Below are positions 53,946 to 63,056 of a DNA stretch of 64,000 nt, piece by piece. Source of the stretch: Luteimonas_C sp035250245 (GTDB taxonomy: Bacteria; Pseudomonadota; Gammaproteobacteria; Xanthomonadales; Xanthomonadaceae); assembly GCA_035250245.1 (NCBI GenBank), contig DATFFH010000057.1, positions 29,819 to 93,818 on the forward strand, read 5' to 3'. Position 1 is the stretch's first letter. Each line of letters starts with the position of its first letter. The notes below the pieces were generated by a model, which did no database searches, was not told the origin of the DNA, and saw only the letters and a program-made list of their open reading frames with translations. The position numbers were made by a program, and so were the translations under genes.

Positions 53946-54305
53946 TCAGCTCAGGATCGGAGGTCGGCTATCGACGGGGTAATCGCAGGGTGCGAATCCG
54001 TCGGGCAGCGGCGCGCTGCACACGCGCGGCGCGGCTATCGGTGAGGTCTGCGGGATCGCAGGCAAGGAGGCGGTGGCGTGCAGGCAACAATCGCCGCAGG
54101 CGGGATTGGCGCAGCAATCCGCCGGATCGCCGGTCCGGCCGCCATCTTCCGCGGACAGCGCGGTTTCGGCGCCGTGTTCGAAAGCGATGCGGGCGTCTTC
54201 GACGTCGCAAGCCGCCGCGAACGTCGGTTGCAGGCACACGCCCAGGATCAGCATGGCCAGCAGGACCAGGCGCAAGCAGGCTCGCAGGGGCGCGCGACGA
54301 GGCAT
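53946..54305 (-). CDS. czcI: Small Cys-rich periplasmic protein, CzcI-like
   Basis: A 119-residue protein with a signal peptide (to about residue 35, QPTFAAA). The middle carries DCCANPACGDCCLHA, seven close Cys/His positions suited to bind metal. Its place before czcC matches czcI in Cupriavidus czcICBA, whose product modulates czc expression. Sequence similarity to CzcI itself was not tested, so the name is positional inference. Confidence 0.65.
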   Translation of the reverse strand: MPRRAPLRACLRLVLLAMLILGVCLQPTFAAACDVEDARIAFEHGAETALSAEDGGRTGDPADCCANPACGDCCLHATASLPAIPQTSPIAAPRVCSAPLPDGFAPCDYPVDSRPPILS

Positions 54306-54364
54306 CGCGCGCACTCTAGCCGAGGGCCGTTGGGATACACAATTACAGAGGCTCGCCGGGCGGA

Positions 54365-55408
54365 CTACTTCCGGAATATGCGGTAGCGCTGCGGTTCCAA
54401 GCCGATGCGGCTGCCGGTTTCCGGCGGTACGGCGTCGGGCGCGATCGGCCAATCCAGTTCGAACGGCTTGGCCTGGCCGTCTATCCGCAATTCCAGGGAA
54501 ACGCGATCGGCGCGGCGATGCACGGCGAGGACTTCGGCGCGCAATCCGGTGTCGGCGGGCAGCACCGCCAAGTCGTGAGGCCGCACATACAACTGGGCTT
54601 CGCCGTCCGCGCCGTTCTCGACGGGCAGGCGCAGGTCTTGTCCCTCCGCGACGAAGGCGCCGGATTCGATCCGGCCTTCGAGCACATTGGCGCGGCCGAT
54701 GAAATCGAACACGAAAGCCGAGGCCGGCTGGCGATAGATATCGTCCGGCGTGCCGACTTGTTCGATCCGGCCGTCCTTCAGCACCACCACGCGATCGGCG
54801 AGTTCCAGCGCCTCCTCTTGGTCGTGGGTGACGAACAGCGTGGTCTGCCCGGTCTGCTCGTGCAGGCGCCGCAGCCAACGCCGCAATTCCACCCGCACCT
54901 TCGCATCCAGCGCGCCGAAAGGTTCGTCCAGCAGCAGCACGGTCGGATCGATCGCCAACGCGCGCGCCAAGGCGATACGCTGCTTCTGGCCGCCGGACAA
55001 TTGCTCGGGATAACGTCCGCCGAATTCGGGCAACTGCACCAGTTTCAACAGTTCCTCGACCCGGCGCGAGATCGTCGCCTTGTCCGGTCTGCGCTTGCGC
55101 GGCCGGCTGCGCAGGCCGAAGGCGATGTTCTCGGCCACGGTCATGTGCTTGAACAACGCGTAGTGCTGGAACACGAAGCCGACGTTGCGTTCGCGCAGGC
55201 TGAGGCGGGTCGCGTCGTCTTCGCCGAACAGCACGCGGCCGTTGTCGGGGTTCAGCAAGCCCGCGATCACTCGCAGCAGCGTGGTCTTTCCCGAGCCGGA
55301 CGGGCCGAGCAGCGCGACCAATTCGCCCGACGCGACATCCAGATCGACCGCGTCCAGTGCGGCGACGTTCGCGTAATGCTTGCTCAGCTGGCGGATCTTC
55401 AGGTCCAT
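54365..55408 (-). CDS. cysA: Sulfate/thiosulfate ABC transporter ATPase
   Basis: A 347-residue ABC ATPase of CysA type. Walker A GPSGSGKTT (35-43), signature LSGGQKQRIALARAL, Walker B VLLLDEPFGALDAKVR and the H-loop FVTHD are all present; a C-terminal TOBE-like domain from about residue 240 completes it. It energises sulfate uptake through CysT and CysW. It is separated from cysW by 281 bp of family E repeat, so it may need its own promoter. Confidence 0.95.
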   Translation of the reverse strand: MDLKIRQLSKHYANVAALDAVDLDVASGELVALLGPSGSGKTTLLRVIAGLLNPDNGRVLFGEDDATRLSLRERNVGFVFQHYALFKHMTVAENIAFGLRSRPRKRRPDKATISRRVEELLKLVQLPEFGGRYPEQLSGGQKQRIALARALAIDPTVLLLDEPFGALDAKVRVELRRWLRRLHEQTGQTTLFVTHDQEEALELADRVVVLKDGRIEQVGTPDDIYRQPASAFVFDFIGRANVLEGRIESGAFVAEGQDLRLPVENGADGEAQLYVRPHDLAVLPADTGLRAEVLAVHRRADRVSLELRIDGQAKPFELDWPIAPDAVPPETGSRIGLEPQRYRIFRK

Positions 55409-55490
55409 GCCGCGGGTCGTGTTGGAGTTTTCAGGATGCACTATCGCAGAGTTGTGCGGTGACGTGCCTGTGAAGGGTCCGCTTTGCTTT

Positions 55491-55648
55491 TTCCTCTCCC
55501 CTTGCGGGAGAGGATGCCCGAAGGGCAGGAGAGGGGGTGCGAGCGGAGCGAAGCGTGCTTTTGCAGTTGCTTGCTGCTCTTCGCCAAAAGCCGAACCCTC
55601 TCCCTGGCCTTCGGCCTGCCCCTCTCCCGCAAGGGGAGAGGGGAAAAG
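55491..55648. repeat. Compound inverted repeat, family E, between cysW and cysA
   Basis: CCTCTCCCCTTGCGGGAGAGG, GCCCGAAGGGC and GAGAGGG on the left; CCCTCTCCC, GGCCTTCGGCC and CCTCTCCCGCAAGGGGAGAGG on the right. It fills most of the gap inside the transporter operon. Confidence 0.88.
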
Positions 55649-55689
55649 CGGCGCGAGTTGCGTCGTTTTCGCTTGTTCCGAATTCATGT

Positions 55690-56538
55690 TCAGTGCCGCC
55701 TATGCGATTTGGCCAGCGCATCGCCATGACGAGCTTCGAGCCAGAATTTCAGAACCAACGTCACCAGCGCCAATCCCGTCAGCAGCGAAGCCGCAGCGAA
55801 CGCCGCCGTGCTGTCGAATTCGTTGTAGAGGATTTCGATATGCAGCGGCAGCGTATTGGTCAGTCCGCGGATGTGACCCGACACCACCGACACCGCGCCG
55901 AATTCGCCCATCGCCCGCGCGCCGCACAGCAGCACGCCGTACAGCAGCCCCCATTTGATGTTGGGCAGGGTGACGCGGCGGAACATGGTCCAGGCGCCGG
56001 CGCCGAGCGAGCGGGCGGCCAGTTCCTCGTCGCTGCCTTGCTGTTGCATCAACGGGATCAGTTCGCGCACCACGAACGGGAAGGTGATGAACAAGGTCGC
56101 CAGCACGATGCCGGGCCGCGCGAACAGGATCTTGACGTCGTACTGCGCCAGCAGCGGCGCGAACCAGCCGCTGGAGCCGAACAGCAGCACCAGGCACAGG
56201 CCGGCGACCACCGGCGATACCGCGAACGGCAGGTCGATCAGCGCCAGCAGCAGTTGCTTGCCGCGGAATTCGAAACGGGTCAGGGCCCAGGCCGCGAGCA
56301 GGCCGAACACGGCGTTGACCGGAATCACGATCGCGGCCGTGAACAGGGTCAACTTCAGCGCGGACAACGCATCCGGCGTGGTCAGCGCGTCGAGCCAGGT
56401 GCGGAAGCCTTCGCCGAACGCGGCGCCCAGCACCATCAGTAGCGGCATCACCACCAGCAGGGCCATCGACAGCACGGCCAACACGATCAGCAGCCAGCGC
56501 AGCCAGACCGGGCCTAGCAATTCGTCGCGCTCAGTCAC
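55690..56538 (-). CDS. cysW: Sulfate ABC transporter permease CysW
   Basis: A 282-residue permease with six helices and the cytoplasmic EAA loop (ELAARSLGAGAWTMFRRVTLP). AFDLPFAVSPVV-type sequence appears as LIDLPFAVSPVVAGL. The GTG start at 56538 overlaps the cysT stop by eight bases; no ATG gives a full first helix. It pairs with CysT as the sulfate channel. Confidence 0.95.
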   Translation of the reverse strand: MTERDELLGPVWLRWLLIVLAVLSMALLVVMPLLMVLGAAFGEGFRTWLDALTTPDALSALKLTLFTAAIVIPVNAVFGLLAAWALTRFEFRGKQLLLALIDLPFAVSPVVAGLCLVLLFGSSGWFAPLLAQYDVKILFARPGIVLATLFITFPFVVRELIPLMQQQGSDEELAARSLGAGAWTMFRRVTLPNIKWGLLYGVLLCGARAMGEFGAVSVVSGHIRGLTNTLPLHIEILYNEFDSTAAFAAASLLTGLALVTLVLKFWLEARHGDALAKSHRRH

Positions 56539-57394
56539 GTCGACGCTCCCGGCGTTCGTGCGCGAACAACGAAGGAATCGCATTGATCGCGAGCAGGCAC
56601 AGGAACGAAGCCGCCAGCAGCAATGCCGCGATCGCGATCGCACCGTTGTAGTCGTATTCCTCCAGACGGATCGTGATCAGCAGCGGTGCGATCTCCGTCT
56701 TGTAGGGCAGGTTGCCGGCGATGAAGATCACCGAACCGTACTCGCCCAGGCCGCGCGCGAACGCCAGCGAAAAGCCGGTCAACAGCGCCGGCAACAGTTC
56801 CGGCAGCACCACGCGGCGCAAAGCGGTGAAGCGCGAGGCGCCGAGCGACGCGGCCGCTTCTTCCTGCTCGCGCCCCAACGCTTCCAGCACCGGCTGCACC
56901 GTGCGCACCGCGAACGGCAGGCCAATGAACACCAGCGCGATCACGATGCCGATAGGGGTGTAGGCGATCTTGAATCCCAACGGCTCCAGCCACTGGCCGA
57001 CCCAGCCGTTGGCCGAATAGATCGCGGTCAGCGAGATGCCGGCGACCGCGGTCGGCAACGCGAACGGCAGATCGACCAGAGCATCGAGCAGGCGACGGCC
57101 CGGAAATCGATAACGCACGATCACCCAGGCCACCAGCGTGCCGACGACGGAAGCGAACACGGCGGCGAAGAAAGCCGCGCTGAAACTCAGTTTCAGCGAC
57201 GCCAGCACGCGCGGATCCTGGATCGCGCGCAGCCAGCCTTCCGCGCCGAGTCCGGCGGCCTTGATCGTCAACGCGGCCAGCGGCAGCAGCACGATCACGC
57301 TCAGCCAGGCCAGACCCAGGCCCAGGCTGATGCCGAAGCCTGGCAAAGGTCTGCGCCAGCGGGGTGTCGGCAGCGATAGCGTGGCGGCGTTCAT
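56531..57394 (-). CDS. cysT: Sulfate ABC transporter permease CysT
   Basis: A 287-residue permease (also called CysU) with six helices. It shows LVDLPFALPTAVAGISL and the EAA loop EEAAASLGASRFTALRRVVLP (only part needed). The ATG at 57394 was chosen; a GTG at 57406 is four codons earlier, and its SD is very close (AGGAG-CAA-GTG). A family D palindrome separates it from sbp, while its end overlaps cysW. Confidence 0.95.
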   Translation of the reverse strand: MNAATLSLPTPRWRRPLPGFGISLGLGLAWLSVIVLLPLAALTIKAAGLGAEGWLRAIQDPRVLASLKLSFSAAFFAAVFASVVGTLVAWVIVRYRFPGRRLLDALVDLPFALPTAVAGISLTAIYSANGWVGQWLEPLGFKIAYTPIGIVIALVFIGLPFAVRTVQPVLEALGREQEEAAASLGASRFTALRRVVLPELLPALLTGFSLAFARGLGEYGSVIFIAGNLPYKTEIAPLLITIRLEEYDYNGAIAIAALLLAASFLCLLAINAIPSLFAHERRERRRD

Positions 57395-57418
57395 GGATTG
57401 TGGCACTTGCTCCTAAGC

Positions 57419-57569
57419 CGTCATTCCCGCGAAAGCGGGAATCCAGTGACTTTGTTTTTGCCATCTCCCGTTTGCGGGAGAGAGTGGGGTGAGGGTGCGC
57501 GCGGCGATGAAGATTGGCCGCCGGCTTGTGCGAAAGTCACTGGATTCCCGCTTTCGCGGGAATGACGGC
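57419..57569. repeat. Compound inverted repeat, family D, between sbp and cysT
   Basis: CCGTCATTCCCGCGAAAGCG with CCAGTGACTTTG, and the inverse CAAAGTCACTGG-type end GCTTTCGCGGGAATGACGG (in its own order). Central DNA holds a family E fragment (CTCCCGTTTGCGGGAGAG). It occupies most of the 208-bp gap. Confidence 0.86.
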
Positions 57570-57602
57570 GTGGAAGTTGGAAGGGCGCGTCGCAACACGA
57601 AT

Positions 57603-58601
57603 TCACTTCGGCCGATAAATCTTGTCGAAGAACCCGCCATCGGCGAAATGTTCGGCCTGCGCCTTCTTCCAACCGCCGAACGCATTGTCGATGGTCACCT
57701 GCTTCACCTGCTGGAAGCGCGCCAGCTCCGCTGCCGGCACTTTGTCCGGTTCGGACGGTCGGTAGAAATGCTTCGCCGCCAAACGCTGGCCTTCCGGCGA
57801 ATACAGGAAGCGCAAATACGCTTCGGCTTGTTTGCGCGTGCCGTGCTTGGCCACGTTCTTGTCCACCCAGGCCACCGGCGGTTCGGCCTTGATGCTCAGG
57901 CTCGGCGTCACGATCTCGAACTTGCCGCGGCTGCCCGGCTCGTTGAGCGTGAGCAGGGCTTCGTTCTCCCAGGCGATCAGCACGTCGCCGATGCCGCGTT
58001 CGACGAAGGTGGTCGTCGAGCCGCGCGCACCGGTGTCCAGCACCGGCACGTTCTGGAACAACTGGGTCATATAGCCCAACACTTTGTCGGCCTGGCGGTA
58101 TTCCCGCGAAGCCCAGGTCCACGCCGCGAGATAGTTCCAGCGCGCACCGCCGGAGGTTTTCGGATTCGGCGTGATCACCGCCACGCCGGACTTGACCAGA
58201 TCGCCCCAGTCGCGAATCTGCTTGGGATTCCCTTTGCGCACCAGGAACACGATGGTCGAGGTGTAAGGCGCGCTGTTGTGCGGCAACCGGCCTTGCCAAT
58301 CGGTCGGCAGCAGCTTGCCGTTGTTGGCGATCGCGTCGATGTCGGCGGCCAGCGCCAGCGTCACCACGTCGGCTTCCAGGCCATCGATCACCGAGCGCGC
58401 CTGCTTCCCGGAACCGCCGTGCGAGGTGCGGATCTTCAGCGTTTCGCCGGTCTGCTGTTTCCATTGCGCGGCGAATTTTTCGTTGACATCCGCGTACAGC
58501 TCGCGGGTCGGATCGTAGGAAACGTTGAGCAGCTCGGTGTCTTTGGCGACGGCGCTGCCGGCGACGAGAAGCAAGCCGAGCAGGAGTGCGGAGGTTTTCA
58601 T
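57603..58601 (-). CDS. sbp: Sulfate-binding periplasmic protein
   Basis: A 332-residue substrate-binding protein with a signal peptide to AVA (residue 19). LLNVSYDPTRELYADVN is the family signature; SHGGSGKQARSVIDGLEADV, RKGNPKQIRDW and VWAWENE-type IAWENEALL line the anion pocket. It captures sulfate (possibly thiosulfate) for CysTWA. It begins 16 bp after the porin stop, indicating co-transcription. Confidence 0.95.
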   Translation of the reverse strand: MKTSALLLGLLLVAGSAVAKDTELLNVSYDPTRELYADVNEKFAAQWKQQTGETLKIRTSHGGSGKQARSVIDGLEADVVTLALAADIDAIANNGKLLPTDWQGRLPHNSAPYTSTIVFLVRKGNPKQIRDWGDLVKSGVAVITPNPKTSGGARWNYLAAWTWASREYRQADKVLGYMTQLFQNVPVLDTGARGSTTTFVERGIGDVLIAWENEALLTLNEPGSRGKFEIVTPSLSIKAEPPVAWVDKNVAKHGTRKQAEAYLRFLYSPEGQRLAAKHFYRPSEPDKVPAAELARFQQVKQVTIDNAFGGWKKAQAEHFADGGFFDKIYRPK

Positions 58602-58617
58602 GGGGTCCTCGCCTGGA

Positions 58618-60057
58618 TCAGAAGGAAAACTGCGCGCGGGTGAAGAAAGCTTTTTCGTCTTCGCGGTCGGCGCCGCGGGGCGCGCCGCCTTCGAACGCGG
58701 TCTGCGTGTAGTTCGCCACCAGTTTCAGGTTGCCGGTCAGGTACCAGTTCAAACCCAGTCCCCAACTGCTGGCTTCGGTGGCGGCGATGGCCGGATCGGC
58801 GAAACGCGGGAACGCATCGTCGTCTATGTCCAGCCGGCCGTAGCGCGCGACCAACTCCAACGCGCCCCAGCCTGCACTACCCAATGTAAAAGGTTGGTTA
58901 GGCTTGACTACGCCCTTGTAACTCGCGTCTTCGCCGGTGAGCACCCAACCCGCGGTGAGTTGCCAGGCATCGTTGTCCAGCTTGGCGCGCACGCCAGAGG
59001 CGGGCAACGCCACTTCCTGCTGCGAAACGATGTATTCCCCCAGCAGGCCGAATGCGCCGCGGTAGTAGTAAGCCTGCGGCGACCAGCGGCTGCGATCGCC
59101 GTCGGCGATCACCGCGCTGCGGTAGTTGAAGAACTGCACTTGTCCCGGCGTGCGATAGCGCGGCAGGAAATTGTTGCCGCTGCCGCGGGTTTCGCCGTGG
59201 CTGGCGGCGATGCCGAAGCCCAGTCCGGACAAGGCGCCGCCGCCGTTCTTCCACGGTTCGGCGAAGAGGCGGCCTGCGTATTCGAAATCGTTGTCGGGGT
59301 TGCTGCTGACCGCGTCGCGGCCGTCCGGCGTGCCGTTGTAGGCGCCGATCGCGTAGTTCAAGCGCGCGTCGGCGAATTCGCCCTGCAGCTGCACGCCGAT
59401 GTCGCGCCCGGGGGCGAGTTCGCCCGGGAATCCGAGTTCGACCATCGCCAGCGAACCGCTGGATTGCAGCCGTTCCAATCCCACCGGCGTTTTGGTCTTG
59501 CCGATGCGCAAGGTCGCGCGCGGGTCGAAGCGCAGGTCGAGATAAGCATCGTTGAGCGTGGCGCTGTCGCCGGCGAGCTGCACGTTCAGGCGGAAACCGA
59601 TCAGTTTCCCCCAACTGCCCTCGATGGCCGGTTCTACGCGCCGGAACAGGAAAGTATCGTTCTGCGGCGCCTGATCGTCGCCGATGAAAAAGCGGCCGTC
59701 GGCCTGGACCAGCGCCTTGAATTTCACTTCGATGTCCTCGGACGGCGCCGATTTCACAGAAAGGCCCTTGGCCGCGCTCAGCGCTACCGTCGGCGCGGTG
59801 GCGGCTTTTGTCGCGGCTTCTTCGGCCTGCAATTCCAGCCGGCGTTCGATGATGCGCAGGCGTTGATCGAGATCGGCCAGTCCACCAGCGCCAGCTTCGG
59901 TTTCGGGCGCAGTCGCTCCCAGACGCTGCTCGATGGCTTGCAGGCGGCGCGCGATGTCTTGGAGGTCGGGCTGAACGGTTTGGGCTTGCGCCATCGTAGT
60001 GGCTAAAGCCAGCGACAAGCTGGCGGCCAGGCGCGTGAGCGTCGGCGTGGAAAGCAT
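58618..60057 (-). CDS. OprO/OprP-like anion porin
   Basis: A 479-residue outer-membrane protein with a signal peptide to AQA (residue 26). A coiled-coil segment (about residues 30-80, DLQDIARRLQAIEQRL and LRIIERRLEL) comes before a 16-strand-type barrel, ending RAQFSF with terminal Phe. FRRVEPAIEGSWGKLIGFRL is typical of phosphate-selective porins O and P. Lying 16 bp before sbp, it probably brings sulfate or sulfonates across the outer membrane. Confidence 0.85.
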   Translation of the reverse strand: MLSTPTLTRLAASLSLALATTMAQAQTVQPDLQDIARRLQAIEQRLGATAPETEAGAGGLADLDQRLRIIERRLELQAEEAATKAATAPTVALSAAKGLSVKSAPSEDIEVKFKALVQADGRFFIGDDQAPQNDTFLFRRVEPAIEGSWGKLIGFRLNVQLAGDSATLNDAYLDLRFDPRATLRIGKTKTPVGLERLQSSGSLAMVELGFPGELAPGRDIGVQLQGEFADARLNYAIGAYNGTPDGRDAVSSNPDNDFEYAGRLFAEPWKNGGGALSGLGFGIAASHGETRGSGNNFLPRYRTPGQVQFFNYRSAVIADGDRSRWSPQAYYYRGAFGLLGEYIVSQQEVALPASGVRAKLDNDAWQLTAGWVLTGEDASYKGVVKPNQPFTLGSAGWGALELVARYGRLDIDDDAFPRFADPAIAATEASSWGLGLNWYLTGNLKLVANYTQTAFEGGAPRGADREDEKAFFTRAQFSF

Positions 60058-60090
60058 GAAAACCTCGCGATGAAGGGCGGATAGCGTTCT

Positions 60091-60161
60091 TGTAGAGTCG
60101 AGCCTGCTCGACTGCTTCTCACGACATCCTGGAAAAGCAGTCGAGCAGGCTCGACTCTACA
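60091..60161. repeat. Compound inverted repeat, family B
   Basis: TGTAGAGTCGAGCCTGCTCG and its inverse CGAGCAGGCTCGACTCTACA around a 24-bp spacer. It lies between cysK and the porin gene. Confidence 0.88.
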
Positions 60162-60167
60162 AAAGCA

Positions 60168-61142
60168 TCAGGCGGCGGCTTGTCGAGACAGCGTCTCCAG
60201 CCACTCATCATCCGATCCCTCGTTCACGCCTTCGAACAGGAAGGTTGACAGATAGCGTTCGCCGGTGTCGGGCAAGGTCGCCAACAATACCGAATCCGGC
60301 GGCGCGCGTTCGGCGACTTGCAGTGCGGCGGCGATTGTGGCGCCGGCGGAAATGCCGACCAACAAGCCTTCTTCGGCGGCGAGGCGGCGCGCGGTGTCGC
60401 GCGCCAGTACGTCGTCGATCGGCAGGATGTCGTCGGCGACGCCGCGGTCGAGTACGGGAGGTACGAAATCGGGCGTCCAGCCCTGGATCTTGTGCGGCTG
60501 CCATTCCTTGCCGCTCAGCAGCGCAGCGCCGGCCGGTTCGGCGGCGACGATGCGCACCTCGGGCCGCGCGACTTTCAACACTTGGCCCACGCCGGTGAGC
60601 GTACCGCCGGTGCCCCAGCCGCTGACGAAGTAATCCAGGCGCGCGCCGGCGAAATCGCGCAGGATTTCCGCGGCGGTGGTCTGGCGGTGATAAGCGGGAT
60701 TGGCCGGATTTTCGAACTGCCGCGCCAGGAACCAGCCGTGCCGCTTCGCCAGTTCCTCGGCTTTGCGCACCATGCCGCTGCCGCGTTCGGCGGCGGGCGT
60801 CAAAATCACTTTCGCGCCGTACGCGCGCATCAGCTTGCGGCGCTCGATCGAGAAGGTTTCGGTCATCACCGCGACGAAAGGATAGCCACGAGCCGCGGCG
60901 ACCATGGCCAGCGCGACGCCGGTGTTGCCGGAAGTGGCTTCGACGATGGTCTGGCCGGGCTTCAACGCGCCGCTGCGTTCGGCGTCGAGCACGATCGCCA
61001 AGGCCAGGCGGTCCTTGACCGAGCCGCCGGGATTGAAGGATTCCACTTTCGCGTAAAGCGAAACATGCTTGGGCGGCAGCCGATGCAGCTTGACGATGGG
61101 CGTGCGGCCGATGGTGTCGAGGATGCTGTCGTAAAGGGCCAT
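60168..61142 (-). CDS. cysK: Cysteine synthase A (O-acetylserine sulfhydrylase)
   Basis: A 324-residue PLP enzyme. FNPGGSVKDR carries the PLP Lys43; EATSGNTGVALA binds the substrate carboxylate; GTGGTLTGVG binds the PLP phosphate. ETFSIERRKLMRAYG fits the CysK rather than the CysM branch. It makes cysteine from O-acetylserine and sulfide. It stands between cysG and the sulfate transport genes. Confidence 0.95.
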   Translation of the reverse strand: MALYDSILDTIGRTPIVKLHRLPPKHVSLYAKVESFNPGGSVKDRLALAIVLDAERSGALKPGQTIVEATSGNTGVALAMVAAARGYPFVAVMTETFSIERRKLMRAYGAKVILTPAAERGSGMVRKAEELAKRHGWFLARQFENPANPAYHRQTTAAEILRDFAGARLDYFVSGWGTGGTLTGVGQVLKVARPEVRIVAAEPAGAALLSGKEWQPHKIQGWTPDFVPPVLDRGVADDILPIDDVLARDTARRLAAEEGLLVGISAGATIAAALQVAERAPPDSVLLATLPDTGERYLSTFLFEGVNEGSDDEWLETLSRQAAA

Positions 61143-61171
61143 GGGGAAGCCTCATGCGTGGGGTTGTTGAG

Positions 61172-61429
61172 CCGTCGTTCCCGCGAAGGCGGGAACCCAG
61201 TGACTTGCGCTGTTGCAGTGCAATGCTCTTGTGGGAGCGGCTTCAGCCGCGAGCTTTTCCGCAATCGATGATTGCGCAACAACCGCGCGAGACGAAGGCC
61301 GCTGGGTTGCCGTCAAGAGCAAAGTCACTGGATTGCGCGTCGCATCCTGCGGCGCGCCCTTCGGGCCATCGCTGCGCGATGTCCGCTCCGGCATCCTTGC
61401 CTTCGCAGTCCCGCTTTCGCGGGAATGAC
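61172..61429. repeat. Family D arms enclosing a family C half and other DNA
   Basis: GCCGTCGTTCCCGCGAAGGC at 61171 and GCTTTCGCGGGAATGACG ending 61429 are opposed family D arms. Between them lies a family C half (TTGTGGGAGCGGCTTCAGCC, 61230-61249) and a GC-rich spacer. The 315-bp gap between cysG and cysK holds nothing else. Confidence 0.78.
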
Positions 61430-61457
61430 GATGCTGGAGCTTGTGGCGCCCGGGCTT

Positions 61458-62909
61458 TCATGCGGCCTCTCCCAGAGATTCCGCATGCGGATAGGCCTTC
61501 AACGGCGCGTTGCCGAACCAATGCAGTTCCCCCGCCAACCCCGCCACCTCGCCGACGATCAGCAAGGCGGGCGAAGCGACATCGTGCAGGCGGGCGCGCT
61601 CAGCCAATTCCGACAGCGGTCCCACGACGACGCGCTGCTCCGGCCGCGATCCGTTTTCAATCAACGCGAACGCCGTATCGGCGGACCGGCCGTGGGCGAT
61701 CAGCTGCGATTGCAGCGTTTCCAGCATGGCCACGCCCATATAGACCGCCAATGTCTGCCGCTCTTGCGCCAGCGAACGCCAGTCGATCGCGTCCAGCGAA
61801 TCCTTGCGGTGCGCGGTGACCCAGCGCAGCGATTGCGCATGTTCGCGATGGGTGAGCGGAATGCCCGCGTACGCCGCGCAGGCCAGCGCCGCGGTGATGC
61901 CTGGAACGACTTCGTAGGCGATGCCTTGCGCGCGTAGCGCTTGCAACTCCTCGCCGCCGCGCCCGAAAACGAAAGGATCGCCGCCTTTCAGCCGCACCAC
62001 CCGCTTGCCGGCGCGCGCGTGTTCGATCATCAACGCATGGATGCGCTGCTGCGACGGTCCGCCGCCGCCGGCACGTTTGCCGACGTCGATCCGCTCGGCG
62101 TCGCGGCGCGCCAGGCGCAGCACTTCGTCGCTGGCTAAATGGTCGTGCAGGATCACGTCGGCTTCGTTCAAGGCGCGCAGCCCGCGCAACGTCAGCAAGC
62201 CGGGATCGCCGGGGCCGGCGCCGACCAGCACGACCGATCCGGCGCTCGCGACGTGCGCATCTCGCGACAACAGCGCATCGAAGTCCTGCTGCGCGCGCCG
62301 CGGCCGCTGTTGGCGCAGCAGATCCGGGATCCGGCTCGCCAGCAAGCGGTCGAAAAAGCGGCGGCGCTTGGCGATATCCGGAAAACGCGCGCGGATGCGC
62401 CCGCGTTCGCGGGTCAGCAGTTCGGCGAGCGCGCCGAGCGATTCGTCGAGTTCGGTTTCCAATTTCTCGCGCAACCAGCGCGCCAGCATGGGCGCGCCGC
62501 CGCCGCTGGAAATCGCGATCTGGACGCGGCCGCGCTCGATTCTTGCCGGCACTTGGAAAGCCGAGATTTCCGCATCGTCGACGACATTGACCCATACCCG
62601 CCTGGCCTCGCCGGCCGCGGCGACCGCGCGGTTGACCTCTGCGTCGCTGGTCGCGGCGATCGCCAGCCAGGCGTCGTCGAGCCATGCGCCTTCGAACGTG
62701 CCGGCGACATGTTCGATTCGTCCATCCTCGGCCCAGCGCGCCAAGGTCGGCTCCAGTTCGAGCGCGCCGATCCGGACCTGCGCCCCGGCTTCGACCAGCG
62801 CCTGCGCCTTGCGCCGCGCCACCGCGCCGCCGCCGACGACCAGCACGCGCCGGCCGCGCAGGTCGGCGAACAGCGGATACAGCGGCGGTGGCGGGACGGG
62901 GAGGGACAT
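61458..62909 (-). CDS. cysG: Siroheme synthase (trifunctional CysG)
   Basis: A 483-residue fusion. Residues about 1-210 are the precorrin-2 dehydrogenase/ferrochelatase (VLVVGGGAVARRKAQAL; SSGGGAPMLARWLREKLE). Residues about 225-470 are the uroporphyrinogen III methyltransferase (VLVGAGPGDPGLLTLRGLRAL; VRLKGGDPFVFGRGGEE). It makes siroheme, the cofactor of sulfite reductase. It is slightly longer than the E. coli enzyme (457). It is divergent from cysB. Confidence 0.95.
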   Translation of the reverse strand: MSLPVPPPPLYPLFADLRGRRVLVVGGGAVARRKAQALVEAGAQVRIGALELEPTLARWAEDGRIEHVAGTFEGAWLDDAWLAIAATSDAEVNRAVAAAGEARRVWVNVVDDAEISAFQVPARIERGRVQIAISSGGGAPMLARWLREKLETELDESLGALAELLTRERGRIRARFPDIAKRRRFFDRLLASRIPDLLRQQRPRRAQQDFDALLSRDAHVASAGSVVLVGAGPGDPGLLTLRGLRALNEADVILHDHLASDEVLRLARRDAERIDVGKRAGGGGPSQQRIHALMIEHARAGKRVVRLKGGDPFVFGRGGEELQALRAQGIAYEVVPGITAALACAAYAGIPLTHREHAQSLRWVTAHRKDSLDAIDWRSLAQERQTLAVYMGVAMLETLQSQLIAHGRSADTAFALIENGSRPEQRVVVGPLSELAERARLHDVASPALLIVGEVAGLAGELHWFGNAPLKAYPHAESLGEAA

Positions 62910-62965
62910 GCGACGACGCTAAGCGGACGTCACCCGCCGGCGGAAATGGTGCCCCCGCCTGTGCA

Positions 62966-63051
62966 TATGCCGTTTGGGCATAAGCGCCGAGGGGCTGGAC
63001 AAGCGCCTCGGCCGGGGTTATGTTCATCCCTATATCAAGATGAAGCGATAT
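62966..63051. promoter_or_regulatory. Inverted repeats in the cysG-cysB divergent region
   Basis: TATGCC-GTTTG-GGCATA (62966-62982) and ATATC-N10-GATAT (63032-63051) are dyads of the kind bound by LysR-type regulators. CysB autoregulates in other bacteria, so either could be its site. The 244-bp gap also holds the candidate leader frame. Confidence 0.45.
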
Positions 63052-63056
63052 CTGTA

